Of a DNA stretch of 12,951 bases, positions 1-6,404 are shown piece after piece; positions within the stretch are counted from its first letter, which is position 1; each line of letters opens with the position of its first letter. A model generated the notes under the pieces. It made no database searches, had not been told where the DNA came from, and saw only the letters and a program-made list of their open reading frames with translations. Both the position numbers and the translations under genes were made by a program. The stretch comes from Candidatus Thiodictyon intracellulare (GTDB lineage Bacteria; Pseudomonadota; Gammaproteobacteria; Chromatiales; Chromatiaceae), in the NCBI GenBank assembly GCA_016292295.1, contig JADNEJ010000063.1, positions 1 through 12,951 on the forward strand. The letters run 5' to 3'.

Positions 1-35
1 GGGGCCGCGTAGCGGACCAGACGGATTGGCTCCAT
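1..35 (-). CDS. Possible 5' end of a gene cut by the window edge
   Basis: On the minus strand an ATG at 35-33 opens a frame reading MEPIRLVRYAA that runs off the left edge. A GGAGGA sequence (complement of 38-43) stands just upstream, although its spacing to the ATG is only two or three bases. The few codons mostly end in G or C, as in the real genes here. The fragment is too short to recognise and could be chance. It would be the gene after the two retropepsin-like remnants in the same direction. Confidence 0.3.
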   Translation of the reverse strand, partial: MEPIRLVRYAA

Positions 36-129
36 GGTCCTCCAGGGCCCGCCGTACGAACCCTCGCCCCCCGATTGCCGGTTGCGGCTGGCACGATGAT
101 CGGGGTTGCCTAAAATGACCAAAGTCGAG

Positions 130-243
130 TTCAGGGATGCATAGGGTAATGGCCTCCGAGTCCACCAGGGCGCGGACCGATAACGGGCGCAGGCCGGGTT
201 CTCAGGGGTTGATCAGCTCGATGTCGGCGTATATCAGGCCCAT
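130..243 (-). pseudogene. Truncated second copy of a retropepsin-like aspartic protease gene
   Basis: Read on the minus strand from ATG at 243, the frame gives MGLIYADIELINP, then TGA at 204-202, then EPGLRPLSVRALVDSEAITL and CIPE. This matches the N-terminus of the copy at 245-642 (ADIEL-NP---PG, then ALADTGA, then LCIPE), so it is a tandem paralogue. It is broken three ways: the in-frame TGA, loss of the catalytic glycine (DSE where the neighbour has DTG), and loss of everything after CIPE near position 130, where similarity stops and unrelated sequence follows. Its ATG lies one base after the TGA of the preceding copy (TGACATG), so the two were probably translationally coupled. It is certainly non-functional as read. 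Confidence 0.75.
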
Positions 244-244
244 G

Positions 245-642
245 TCAATACCTCTCTTGGATCGCCTTGACCCGCGCGTGGAGGATATTCGGGCTCTGTG
301 GGTCCACAGTGATTTCCCGCCGCCCCGGCGCGACCGCGAGGTCCATACCCTCTATGGGCACGGCGCCGAGCAGGACCTCATCGCCGAGCACCAAGGCACC
401 GACGTAGCAGAAGCGGTTCCCGAAGTCGACCTTGATCGAGCCGACATAGGGTACCTTGCGGCGCCGCTCGTCGGCCACCGAGACCTTCCGTTCTGGCTCC
501 TTTTCGAGGCCGAGTTGCAGCGCCAGATGCTCGGGGATGCACAGCATCAGGGCGCCGGTGTCGGCCAGCGCCTTAGCCCTGCCGCCTGCATCCCCGGTTG
601 ACGCGGGTTGCTCAGCTCGATGTCTGCGAATACATGATCCAT
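245..642 (-). pseudogene. Retropepsin-like aspartic protease family protein, frameshifted
   Basis: Minus-strand ATG at 642 has a purine-rich GAGAGAAG upstream and starts MDHVFADIELSNPRQPG. The frame then shifts by one base near 590, and the rest continues as AKALADTGALMLCIPEHLAL and on to a TGA at 247-245. DTGA is the D-T/S-G active-site motif of clan AA (retropepsin-like) aspartic proteases. The total would be about 132 residues, usual for the small bacterial members whose role is not well known. Comparing spacing with the second copy (130-243), the segment between PG and the catalytic Asp is 29 rather than 30 bases, so a one-base deletion is the likely lesion. The start of a shorter in-frame product (ATG at 547) would lie after the catalytic Asp. 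Function of the family here is inference. Confidence 0.75.
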
Positions 643-678
643 CACGCTTCTCTCATCGTTTAAACAGAGAAGAGTCTT

Positions 679-737
679 ACGCAAAGACGCAAAGGAAAGA
701 ATGATTTTTCAAGCTTCTCTTCTTTGCGTCTTTGCGT
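679..737. repeat. Palindromic repeat with 16-bp arms downstream of the ATPase subunit I gene
   Basis: The arm ACGCAAAGACGCAAAG at 679-694 is exactly complementary to CTTTGCGTCTTTGCGT at 722-737, with a 27-base loop. Each arm itself holds the direct repeat ACGCAAAG twice. It sits 18 bases after the stop of the subunit I gene and before the retropepsin-like gene on the same strand, so it could act as a terminator or mRNA-stabilising hairpin. It lacks a clear T-tract. Similar CGCAAAGACGCAAAG palindromes are dispersed in many environmental bacterial genomes, so a REP/MITE-type identity is the alternative. Confidence 0.7.
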
Positions 738-754
738 GACATCTCCTAAACATC

Positions 755-2653
755 TCAGGGCGCCGCTGCCCCCCCCCGCAGCCGCAGCGGCGCGAACTCA
801 TGCCCCTCGCCGGAAAAATAGCGTGAGAACCCCTCATAATACTGGAGACGCATCACCTGGATCATGACGATCCCGCCCTCCAGGACCAGTACGAAGACGT
901 TGCCCAGGATCACCGTAACCACATGGCCGAAGCGCCCCATCATCTCGGCTAGCGTAAAGACAGCGATCGACAGGGCGACATGATTGAGGCTGAAGGCGGC
1001 CACCCGCAGGAACGAGAGGGTGTTGGAGACATAGCCGATGACGGTCTCCAGGGTCTCGATGAAGACGACCAGCATCTTTTCCCCTATAGGGGCCTCCAGG
1101 TGCCGCCAGGCGAAGCCGGCAAGTGCCGCCAGGGCGCCGACCACCAGCAGCAGCGGAGCGCCCCCGAATGACTCGCCGCGGCTGAAGTTCAGCACGCCCC
1201 AGATCAGTGACAGATAGAACAGCAGATTCACCACGCCGTGCTGACCGAAGAGCGCCCCCCACCAGTTGCGGATCGCCAGCCGATTGTAGATGGACAGCAG
1301 GCAGGCAATGGTGAGAAAAACCACACCGTAGCCCAGGGCGAGCTTGAGCATCAGGATCGGGTCACGGATGGGGCGCATCCATAGGGCCGGCAGCACTTGC
1401 TCGTAGCAGAACACGCTGCCGTAGAGCAGGCCGAAGCCGACCGAGGAGAGGCCCGCCAGCAGCCCAAAAATCCATAGGCGGCCGAGGCGGGCGCGCCAGA
1501 CCCAGGCGAGTGCCGCGATCACCGCCCCCTGGCCCACATCGCCGAACATGGCACCGAACATGGCGAGAAAGGTGACGGCGAACAGCGGTGTGGGATCGAT
1601 CTCACCGTATTCGGGGATGCCGTACTGCTTGACCAGCACGGCGAAGGATTGCAGCAGCCGGTTCTTGACCGGCACGGTCGGGACCAGCTGACGCTCCGCG
1701 GGCAGCGGGTCGCGGGCGAGCAGCTCGAAGGGCAGGGTGAGCGAGCGGGTCAGGTGCTCGCTCAGCGTCTCCACGCAATGGGCCGGGACCCAGCCGGCCA
1801 GGTGCGCCAGGTGTCCGGAACTACGGATGGACGGGTCCAGGGTGACCAGGGGCTCTGCCAGCAGCAGGGTGCGGCGGGCCTCCAGCAGGCGCTCGTGGAA
1901 GGGGGCGTACCAGGCCGCGAGGCGCTCATGCAGCGCCTGGCGTTCGACACCGACCTGCGCGTGGCGGGTGCTCAGGGTCTGGCGCAACTGCTCCGGTTCC
2001 TGGTCTAGGTCTGTCGGGATGGCCAGGGCCTGGAAGCCGGCGGCGCTTAGGACCGCGGCCAACTGCGCTTGCGTGTCGCTGGCGGGGCCGACGATGACTA
2101 CATGTACGTGCTCGCCGCGCTGCATATAGACGTGCAGCAGGTGGTCGGCCAGACCCACTGCCCCCTCGAGTCGGCGCAGGTTCTCGCGAGGGACCATGCC
2201 GACATAGAAAGCGAGGAAGCGCGTCTTGCTGCGCAGCAGCTTGAGGTCGATGTCGAGATGCTGGAAGTTGACCAGGGCCGCCTCCTGCTCCCGGATCAGA
2301 CGGTCCTGGTCGTCCAGGCGCCGCAGGTCCTCCTCGTAGCGCGAGGCCTGGTCCCAGGTCTCACCCAGCCAGAGATTGAGTTCTGTCAGTTCCGGGTAAG
2401 GCACGACTCGCACCCTCTCTAGCACCGGGAAGCGCGGCAGCGGGATCAGCTTGGCGATCTTCTCCAGGCGGGAGTGGGCCTGAGTGTAGGCATCCCGATA
2501 GTCGTGGGCGGGCAGACCGCAGAGTGCGGCCGCGAGCGGCGCCCGGGTGTCGGGGTGGAAGCTCTGGGTCTGCGCCAGGGCCAGAGACGCCTGTGGCAGG
2601 TCCTCGGTGAGGACCAGCAGGCGCACATGCTTCATGAGACGTGGCCGCAGCAT
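755..2653 (-). CDS. ntpI: V/A-type ATPase subunit I (a-subunit, 116-kDa family)
   Basis: This encodes a 632-residue membrane stator subunit that forms the ion half-channels against the c-ring of a V/A-type rotary ATPase. Residues 1 to about 345 are a soluble, partly coiled-coil arm (MLRPRLMKHVRLLVLTEDLP at the start). The rest holds seven or eight hydrophobic helices. Conserved family motifs are visible: PTPLFAVTFLAMFGAMFGD near residue 370, SFLRVAAFSLNHVAL near 555 with the essential channel arginine, and MIQVMRLQYYEGFSRYF close to the end. The ATG at 2653 was chosen because homologues start MLRP--MKHV and GAAGG lies about nine bases upstream. The open frame continues further upstream, but that part belongs to another gene remnant. 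A run of nine G (complement of 769-777) lies in the last codons (RLRGGAAAP). The gene looks intact, although subunits K, A, B and D do not follow it here. Confidence 0.93.
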   Translation of the reverse strand: MLRPRLMKHVRLLVLTEDLPQASLALAQTQSFHPDTRAPLAAALCGLPAHDYRDAYTQAHSRLEKIAKLIPLPRFPVLERVRVVPYPELTELNLWLGETWDQASRYEEDLRRLDDQDRLIREQEAALVNFQHLDIDLKLLRSKTRFLAFYVGMVPRENLRRLEGAVGLADHLLHVYMQRGEHVHVVIVGPASDTQAQLAAVLSAAGFQALAIPTDLDQEPEQLRQTLSTRHAQVGVERQALHERLAAWYAPFHERLLEARRTLLLAEPLVTLDPSIRSSGHLAHLAGWVPAHCVETLSEHLTRSLTLPFELLARDPLPAERQLVPTVPVKNRLLQSFAVLVKQYGIPEYGEIDPTPLFAVTFLAMFGAMFGDVGQGAVIAALAWVWRARLGRLWIFGLLAGLSSVGFGLLYGSVFCYEQVLPALWMRPIRDPILMLKLALGYGVVFLTIACLLSIYNRLAIRNWWGALFGQHGVVNLLFYLSLIWGVLNFSRGESFGGAPLLLVVGALAALAGFAWRHLEAPIGEKMLVVFIETLETVIGYVSNTLSFLRVAAFSLNHVALSIAVFTLAEMMGRFGHVVTVILGNVFVLVLEGGIVMIQVMRLQYYEGFSRYFSGEGHEFAPLRLRGGAAAP

Positions 2654-2891
2654 CGGCGTGACCTTCGGGGACCCAAGAACAACATGATTCGCTAATATAC
2701 GCGGATTCTTGCGGCGGGTCGCCTGTTGTCTCGGCGGCTTTTTGTCGCAATCGCAGCGCATGAAGACCGTGGCGCCGCTGACGTCACTGTCGCTGCAACC
2801 CAAGCCGCGCATGCAGCCGCGCAGGATGTCATTGGCCTTCGCCCATTGGCTTCCATTCTTTGCGGCGCATCCGGCCGCACAACAGTTTTCT

Positions 2892-3007
2892 CGGCATTAT
2901 GTTGCAACTGCACGGTGAGAAATCCGGCTGCCGGGGCTGGCTCAGAATCGGGAAATCGTAGACAAGTCATTGAATAAATAGCTATGTGCGTTTGCTACAT
3001 AATACCG
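2892..3007 (-). mobile_element. MITE-like element, 116-bp internally deleted copy
   Basis: The ends CGGCATTATGTTGCAA at 2892 and TTGCTACATAATACCG at 3007 form terminal inverted repeats. Read on the minus strand, its first 94 bases match the first 94 bases of the 202-bp copy at 3422-3623. It then jumps directly to the right terminal repeat, so the right-central part is missing. It lies in the opposite orientation to the two 202-bp copies. The flanks AGTTTTCT (2884-2891) and AGTTTTTT (3008-3015) are an 8-bp target duplication with one later change. It has no coding capacity and must have been moved by a transposase encoded elsewhere. Confidence 0.82.
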
Positions 3008-3146
3008 AGTTTTTTTCTACGTCCTAGGACGCATAGGCAGCCAGGGCCTGCGGTGGCTCAAAAACCACCCGCGTCGTTGCCAGTTCGTCGAGGCTATCCC
3101 TGGGTGCGCGCGCCACGCGCACCCGAGTGTAAGAGTCAAGGATCAC

Positions 3147-3348
3147 CGGCATTATGTAGCAAACATACATTGCTATTTATTCAGTGACTTGGCTGATATT
3201 TTCCGATTTTGAGCCAGCCCCGGCAGCCGGATTTCTCACCGAAATCTGGGAGATCTCGGCGCCCACCCGTTCGAATCGCACTGAGTTGCCGCCAGATTCT
3301 ACGTAACCAATTGATTCAATAAATATGTACAGCTGCTACATAATACCG
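3147..3348 (+). mobile_element. MITE-like element, 202-bp full-length copy A
   Basis: The element starts CGGCATTATGTAGCAAAC and ends GCTGCTACATAATACCG, forming imperfect inverted repeats of about 24 bases. It is flanked on both sides by the identical 8-mer AGGATCAC (3139-3146 and 3349-3356), a perfect target duplication. By hand alignment it is close to 88 percent identical to the copy at 3422-3623 and has exactly the same length. It contains no open frame of useful size. It interrupts the small Cys-rich gene within the codons for the V-I-L of its TVILDSY segment. Families with 8-bp duplications include IS1595, IS256, IS66 and ISL3; I could not assign these ends to one. Confidence 0.9.
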
Positions 3349-3421
3349 AGGATCACCGTCTCCTGCAGCGCGACGCCGGTGACGGTAACCACGCTGCCGA
3401 TCAGCGCAAGGGCGGCAAATT

Positions 3422-3623
3422 CGGCATTATGTAGCAAACGCACATGGCTATTTATTCAGTGACTTGGCTACGATTTCCCGATTCTGAGCCAGCCCCGGCA
3501 GCCGGATTTCTCACCGAAATATGGCAGATCCCGGTGTCCACCCGACCGCATCGCACTGAGTTGCCACCAGATTCTGCGTAACCAATTGATTCGATAACTA
3601 TGTGCAGTTGCTAAATAATGCCG
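3422..3623 (+). mobile_element. MITE-like element, 202-bp full-length copy B
   Basis: The element starts CGGCATTATGTAGCAAACGC and ends GTTGCTAAATAATGCCG. The terminal repeats match over about 24 bases with three differences. The identical 8-mer GGCAAATT flanks it at 3414-3421 and 3624-3631. It has the same length and orientation as the copy at 3147-3348. It is inserted in codons 6 to 8 of the small membrane-protein gene, 24 bases after the ATG, and supplies the TAG that now ends that frame. It is non-autonomous. Confidence 0.9.
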
Positions 3624-3653
3624 GGCAAATTTGATCAGTGGCTGCATGGCTAT

Positions 3654-3658
3654 CTCCT
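3654..3658 (-). promoter_or_regulatory. Ribosome binding site fixing the start of the split small gene
   Basis: The minus-strand sequence GAGGAGATAGCC precedes the ATG at 3647. AGGAG is six bases from the start. It supports the claim that the interrupted frame was a real gene and not a chance open stretch. Confidence 0.65.
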
Positions 3659-3753
3659 CGCATGTTGATGAACTGACGAGTCACTCGTGGCACCTTAGCG
3701 TTCAGTTCGCCGTGGCCCGCGCTATCGGCGGCGACGGTGTTAGCGCTCCCCGC

Positions 3754-4794
3754 TCAGGTACAGGTCGGCTCGGTGACTTCCAGGGCGATGTCCACCACCT
3801 CAGCGGAGAGGTTCAGGAGCCGCCCCTGGACCAGGGCAAACAGGAAAAAGAGATCCATCTCGCGCAGCATCAGGTAGGCCAGGGCGCGCGCCACCCCCGA
3901 TTGGCTCTGGTGCAGGACCCGCCGCGCCTCGTGCGCTCGGTAGCGGCTCATGCGCCGCTGCACGTCGATGACCGTGGTGCAGTTGGCCTGTAGGGTGTCA
4001 AGCGGCGGCGGCAGGGCCGCGAGCACCCCGGCAAAGGTCTCGATGTTGACCAGTGCCAGGAGTCGCTCACGGTGCAGCAGGCGCATGGACGGCACGAGCT
4101 GGTAGAAAGTCTCGGAGGGCGAAAGCTGGTAGTAGAAGCGAAAGCGCAGCAGCCACAGTAGGGCCACCAGGTCCAGGTCGGCGCCGATCACCTGTTGCAG
4201 CGGGTAAAGGTTGGCGTCGTGGAACTGCAGCATGCCGCGTGCGAGCCGTGTGTAATAACGCTGGTCGATGGCCGCCTCCAGGGCGAAGGGGTCGCGCCGC
4301 TGCTTATAGACCTCGTGCGCCTGACGGGCGATCAGGCGCAAGGGCCCGGCTTCGAGTTGGCGCAGCAGTTCCAGGACATTCTCGGCGCGCAGCATCTCCT
4401 CGTCTGGCAGGGCGATGATGGTCGGCAGGTCGAACAGGCTGTCGCGGATCGCCTGCTGGTCCAGGTCATAGAGCTTGCCGCGGATCAGGGTCTTGAGATT
4501 GAACAGGGCATATTTGCGCCCCCAGGCGACCACGATGGCTCGTTTGGGCGCGCTCATGGGTCGCACCAGGACCTGCAATTCGCCGAGCAGGACCTGGATC
4601 AGGGACTGTTCAATCGCGCGACCGCGGACCCGGGCGCTATGGTGCTCGTCGAGCAGCGCCGCCAGTCCAAAGCGTTCGGCCAGCTCGGGTAACTGCAGTT
4701 GAGACAGTTGCCCGATGGTGTCCGGATCGAACAGGCGCGTCGACATCACCGACACGCGGGTGTTCAGATAGGCCTGGTCGGCGGCGTTGCTCAT
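3754..4794 (-). CDS. ntpC: V/A-type ATPase subunit C (AC39/d family)
   Basis: This 346-residue protein is the central-stalk adaptor of V/A-type ATPases: a funnel of helices that sits on the membrane c-ring and holds the rotor shaft. It starts MSNAADQAYLNTRVSVMSTR, which matches the family pattern of a Y-N-R-V/A-R---S segment at the N-terminus. It is almost entirely helical and has no membrane segment. Conserved-looking patches include YYTRLARGMLQFHDANLYPL and ALLWLLRFRFYYQLSP. Length agrees with the family (about 330-350). Its ATG overlaps the TGA of the upstream stalk gene (ATGA), so translation is coupled. The reading frame is intact. Downstream, 106 bases separate it from the interrupted small gene; that gap holds a small ACGAG-TCA-CTCGT hairpin near 3675-3687. 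Confidence 0.9.
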   Translation of the reverse strand: MSNAADQAYLNTRVSVMSTRLFDPDTIGQLSQLQLPELAERFGLAALLDEHHSARVRGRAIEQSLIQVLLGELQVLVRPMSAPKRAIVVAWGRKYALFNLKTLIRGKLYDLDQQAIRDSLFDLPTIIALPDEEMLRAENVLELLRQLEAGPLRLIARQAHEVYKQRRDPFALEAAIDQRYYTRLARGMLQFHDANLYPLQQVIGADLDLVALLWLLRFRFYYQLSPSETFYQLVPSMRLLHRERLLALVNIETFAGVLAALPPPLDTLQANCTTVIDVQRRMSRYRAHEARRVLHQSQSGVARALAYLMLREMDLFFLFALVQGRLLNLSAEVVDIALEVTEPTCT

Positions 4795-5111
4795 CAGCGG
4801 TGCGGGTCGATGAGGATCTGGAAGGCGGCCTCCAGTGCCTGCTCCTCGCGCTGCTCGGCCTGGTCACGCAACTGCACATGGCGCTCGTCGTAGCGGCGGC
4901 GCAGCTCGGCGATGTTCTGCTCGGCGCGCTCCTGCGCCTTGGCGAGGAAGGAGCGATGCAGTTCCGGCAGGCGCCCGGTTAAGCGCTCGTTCTCTGCCTT
5001 GGCGTCCGCGAGCGCGGCCTGGATGATGCGGTCCTGCTCCTGTTCGGCAAGGCTCGCGATCTTCTCCGCCTGCAGCTCGGCGGCCAACAGGCGTTGCAGG
5101 GTGTCTTCCAT
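4794..5111 (-). CDS. V/A-type ATPase peripheral-stalk coiled-coil subunit (G/H-like)
   Basis: The product is about 105 residues, nearly all charged heptad-like helix rich in Glu, Ala, Gln and Arg (LAEQEQDRIIQAALADAKAE, then RAEQNIAELRRRYDE). This is the form of the peripheral stalk G/H subunits that tie the catalytic head to subunit I. Start at ATG 5111 is preferred over the upstream in-frame start at 5162 because GAGGT lies seven bases before it and the sequence before it (MLVVRYARHTRTLEVAP) is not stalk-like. Its stop overlaps the subunit C start by ATGA. Alternatives are subunit E (usually near 190 residues, so too long) or an F-type b-like protein. The assignment rests mostly on context and coiled-coil character. 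Confidence 0.75.
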   Translation of the reverse strand: MEDTLQRLLAAELQAEKIASLAEQEQDRIIQAALADAKAENERLTGRLPELHRSFLAKAQERAEQNIAELRRRYDERHVQLRDQAEQREEQALEAAFQILIDPHR

Positions 5112-5198
5112 CGGTGCTACCTCGAGCGTTCGTGTGTGCCGTGCATACCTTACGACAAGCACCGGCGGATTGCGCGCGTTCGTCGCCGTCGGCAGCGC

Positions 5199-5831
5199 TC
5201 AAGGCTCCCTCAGGCACCCCAAGAAATCGAGTGTGATGCGGGCCGTGACGCCCCACAGGAGCTCACCGTCGTACTGGTCGAAAAAGGCGATCTCCCTGGC
5301 CTGGGGGTGGTCCGGTGCGGGATAGGCGCGCAGCCGATGGTGGTCGGGGGTCCCGAGCCAGGCGAGCGGGATGCTGAAGATGCGCGAAACTTCCCGCGGG
5401 TCGGGCCACAAGGGCTGGGGCCAGGGGATCTCGCCCACCACCGGTGTGACCAGGAAGCGGCTGGCCGTCTCCAAGGGCGGCAGTGCGCCCAGGACCCGCA
5501 CCTGCTCCGGCGCCAGGCCGATCTCCTCCTGCGCCTCGCGCAGGGCGGTGGCGGTGCTGTCCCGATCCGTGTCCTGGCGGCGCCCGCCGGGGAATCCGAC
5601 CTCGCCGCTGTGCCGGTCCGTGAGGCGCACGGCGCGACGGATGAAGATCAGGTGCCAGGCGCCGTCCCGACAATAGAGTGGCAACAGGACGGCGGCCTGC
5701 TCCGCCGTCGCGCCTGCGAGCGGTGCCACCCCGGGCAGTTCCGCGTGGGAGGTGTCGCGACAGGCGTCCAGGCTCAGGCGTTCGCGGATGCGCTCGCCGG
5801 TTAGTCGATTTGGTCCCAAGTGGCTGTGCAC
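5199..5831 (-). CDS. NUDIX hydrolase, CoA pyrophosphatase (NudL/YeaB-like)
   Basis: The 210-residue protein is expected to split coenzyme A or its derivatives into 4'-phosphopantetheine and adenosine 3',5'-bisphosphate, with Mg or Mn. The CoA-type signature HSGEVGFPGGRRQDTDRD leads directly into the NUDIX helix ALREAQEEIGL, whose REAQEE glutamates bind the metals. The glutamate that usually follows the GG is Asp here, as in many CoA-type members. The start is GTG at 5831: an in-frame TAG lies just upstream and GGAG is about eleven bases before it, so GTG or the TTG at 5819 are the only options. It follows the Hpt gene by 18 bases, consistent with one transcript. 87 bases separate it from the ATPase stalk gene. 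The frame is intact. Confidence 0.88.
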   Translation of the reverse strand: MHSHLGPNRLTGERIRERLSLDACRDTSHAELPGVAPLAGATAEQAAVLLPLYCRDGAWHLIFIRRAVRLTDRHSGEVGFPGGRRQDTDRDSTATALREAQEEIGLAPEQVRVLGALPPLETASRFLVTPVVGEIPWPQPLWPDPREVSRIFSIPLAWLGTPDHHRLRAYPAPDHPQAREIAFFDQYDGELLWGVTARITLDFLGCLREP

Positions 5832-5849
5832 AGGGCGCTAAACTCCGTT

Positions 5850-6209
5850 TCAGTCGTCCGACTGCTGCACTCGCCGCGCCTCCGCCTCCAGGTCGGCGAA
5901 GGCCGCGGCGACGCGTTGCGGGTCGTCGGCGCGGGCGGCGCGCTCCAGGGACTCCGCGGCCTCGTCCAGGGCCGGGACACCGCAATAGCGGGTAGTCCCG
6001 CGCACCTGATGGGCGAGCTCGGCGAGTCCCTCTCAGTCGAACTCGGCGATCTCGGTGCGCAGCGCAGCGAGCTCATCCGGCAGTCCGGCCAGCAGGGCGG
6101 CGAACAATTCAGCGGCCAGGTCCGCGTCACCCTCGGCGACGGCCAGAGCGGAGACGCGGTCGCTGGCGGGCAGTTGGGAGAGGCGGGCGATGACGGGGGC
6201 TTGGTCCAA
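5850..6209 (-). pseudogene. Stand-alone Hpt phosphotransfer protein, one nonsense codon
   Basis: Minus strand from TTG at 6209: GGAGGAG (complement of 6217-6223) lies seven bases upstream and no ATG is available at that site. The product reads LDQAPVIARLSQLPASDRVS (written L, initiated as Met) through EIAEFD, then TGA at 6035-6033. The same frame continues without a break as EGLAELAHQVRGTTRYCGVP and AAESLERAARADDPQRV to a TGA at 5852-5850. AHQVRGTTRYCG is the Hpt motif with the phosphorylated His; Hpt domains relay phosphate between response regulators, as in the BarA C-terminal domain. Full length would be 119 residues. The stop falls just before the phospho-His, so the truncated 58-residue product cannot transfer phosphate. 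Family members often have Trp at this point, so TGG to TGA is the likely change. It precedes the NUDIX gene. Confidence 0.85.
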
Positions 6210-6240
6210 GGTCTTGCTCCTCCGGGGTGGATCGGCGCCT

Positions 6241-6270
6241 ATTCTATAAGGCTGGCCCCGGGGCAGTCCA
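6241..6270 (-). promoter_or_regulatory. Possible promoter for the Hpt-NUDIX-ATPase gene row
   Basis: On the minus strand TGGACT (complement of 6265-6270) and TAGAAT (complement of 6241-6246) are separated by 18 bases, resembling a sigma70 -35/-10 pair with four and five of six consensus bases. It lies about 30 bases upstream of the TTG start at 6209, in the gap between the divergent Hpt and cysteine synthase genes. No other evidence supports it. Confidence 0.35.
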
Positions 6271-6404
6271 CCCTGGGTCCGGCTTGGTTGCATGACGGCG
6301 CTGGCGTGCACAATCGCGCAATCTTAAGTCCCTGCCGGCCCATCCGAGCCTTCATGCCTCAGCCCAGCCTGTCCCACTCGGCCCCCACGAGCGCCGCTAA
6401 CCAC

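Larger units (their letters stand above)
2699..3647 (-). pseudogene. Small membrane-anchored Cys-rich protein gene split by three inserted elements
   Basis: The ATG at 3647 has a strong AGGAG (complement of 3654-3658) six bases upstream. With the elements at 3422-3623, 3147-3348 and 2892-3007 removed, together with one copy of each 8-bp target duplication, the minus strand reads one frame of exactly 135 codons: 67 codons, a TAG at 3026-3024, then 67 more. It begins MQPLIKFAALALIGSVVTVT (one hydrophobic signal-anchor helix), continues LDSYTRVRVARAP and VVFEPPQALAAYAS, then after the TAG DVEENCCAAGCAAKNGSQ and ILRGCMRGLGCSDSD, with FMRCDCDKKPP near the end. Seven cysteines fall in the second half. 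Third codon positions are GC-rich, as in neighbouring genes. The 3' end is uncertain, since the frame stays open into subunit I. As it stands, translation from this ATG ends inside the element at 3422-3623 after about 59 codons. I do not recognise the family. Its place between ATPase subunits C and I suggests a link to that enzyme, which is inference. Confidence 0.72.

Noticed and set aside
2654..2812. Longer N-terminus for ATPase subunit I starting at 2812
   Set aside because: That part belongs in frame and composition to the split Cys-rich gene, and subunit I homologues start at MLRP--MKHV.
3267..3285. GTTCGAATC resembling a tRNA T-loop
   Set aside because: It lies inside the 202-bp element, the sister copy differs at that place, and no acceptor or anticodon stems can be formed.
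2892..3623. Spaced similar repeats suggesting a CRISPR array
   Set aside because: The units are 116-202 bp with terminal inverted repeats and 8-bp target duplications, not short direct repeats with uniform spacers.
5094..5804. Long open frame on the plus strand opposite the NUDIX and stalk genes
   Set aside because: It is a shadow of the real minus-strand genes in GC-rich DNA; its translation has no family features, while the minus strand has clear motifs.
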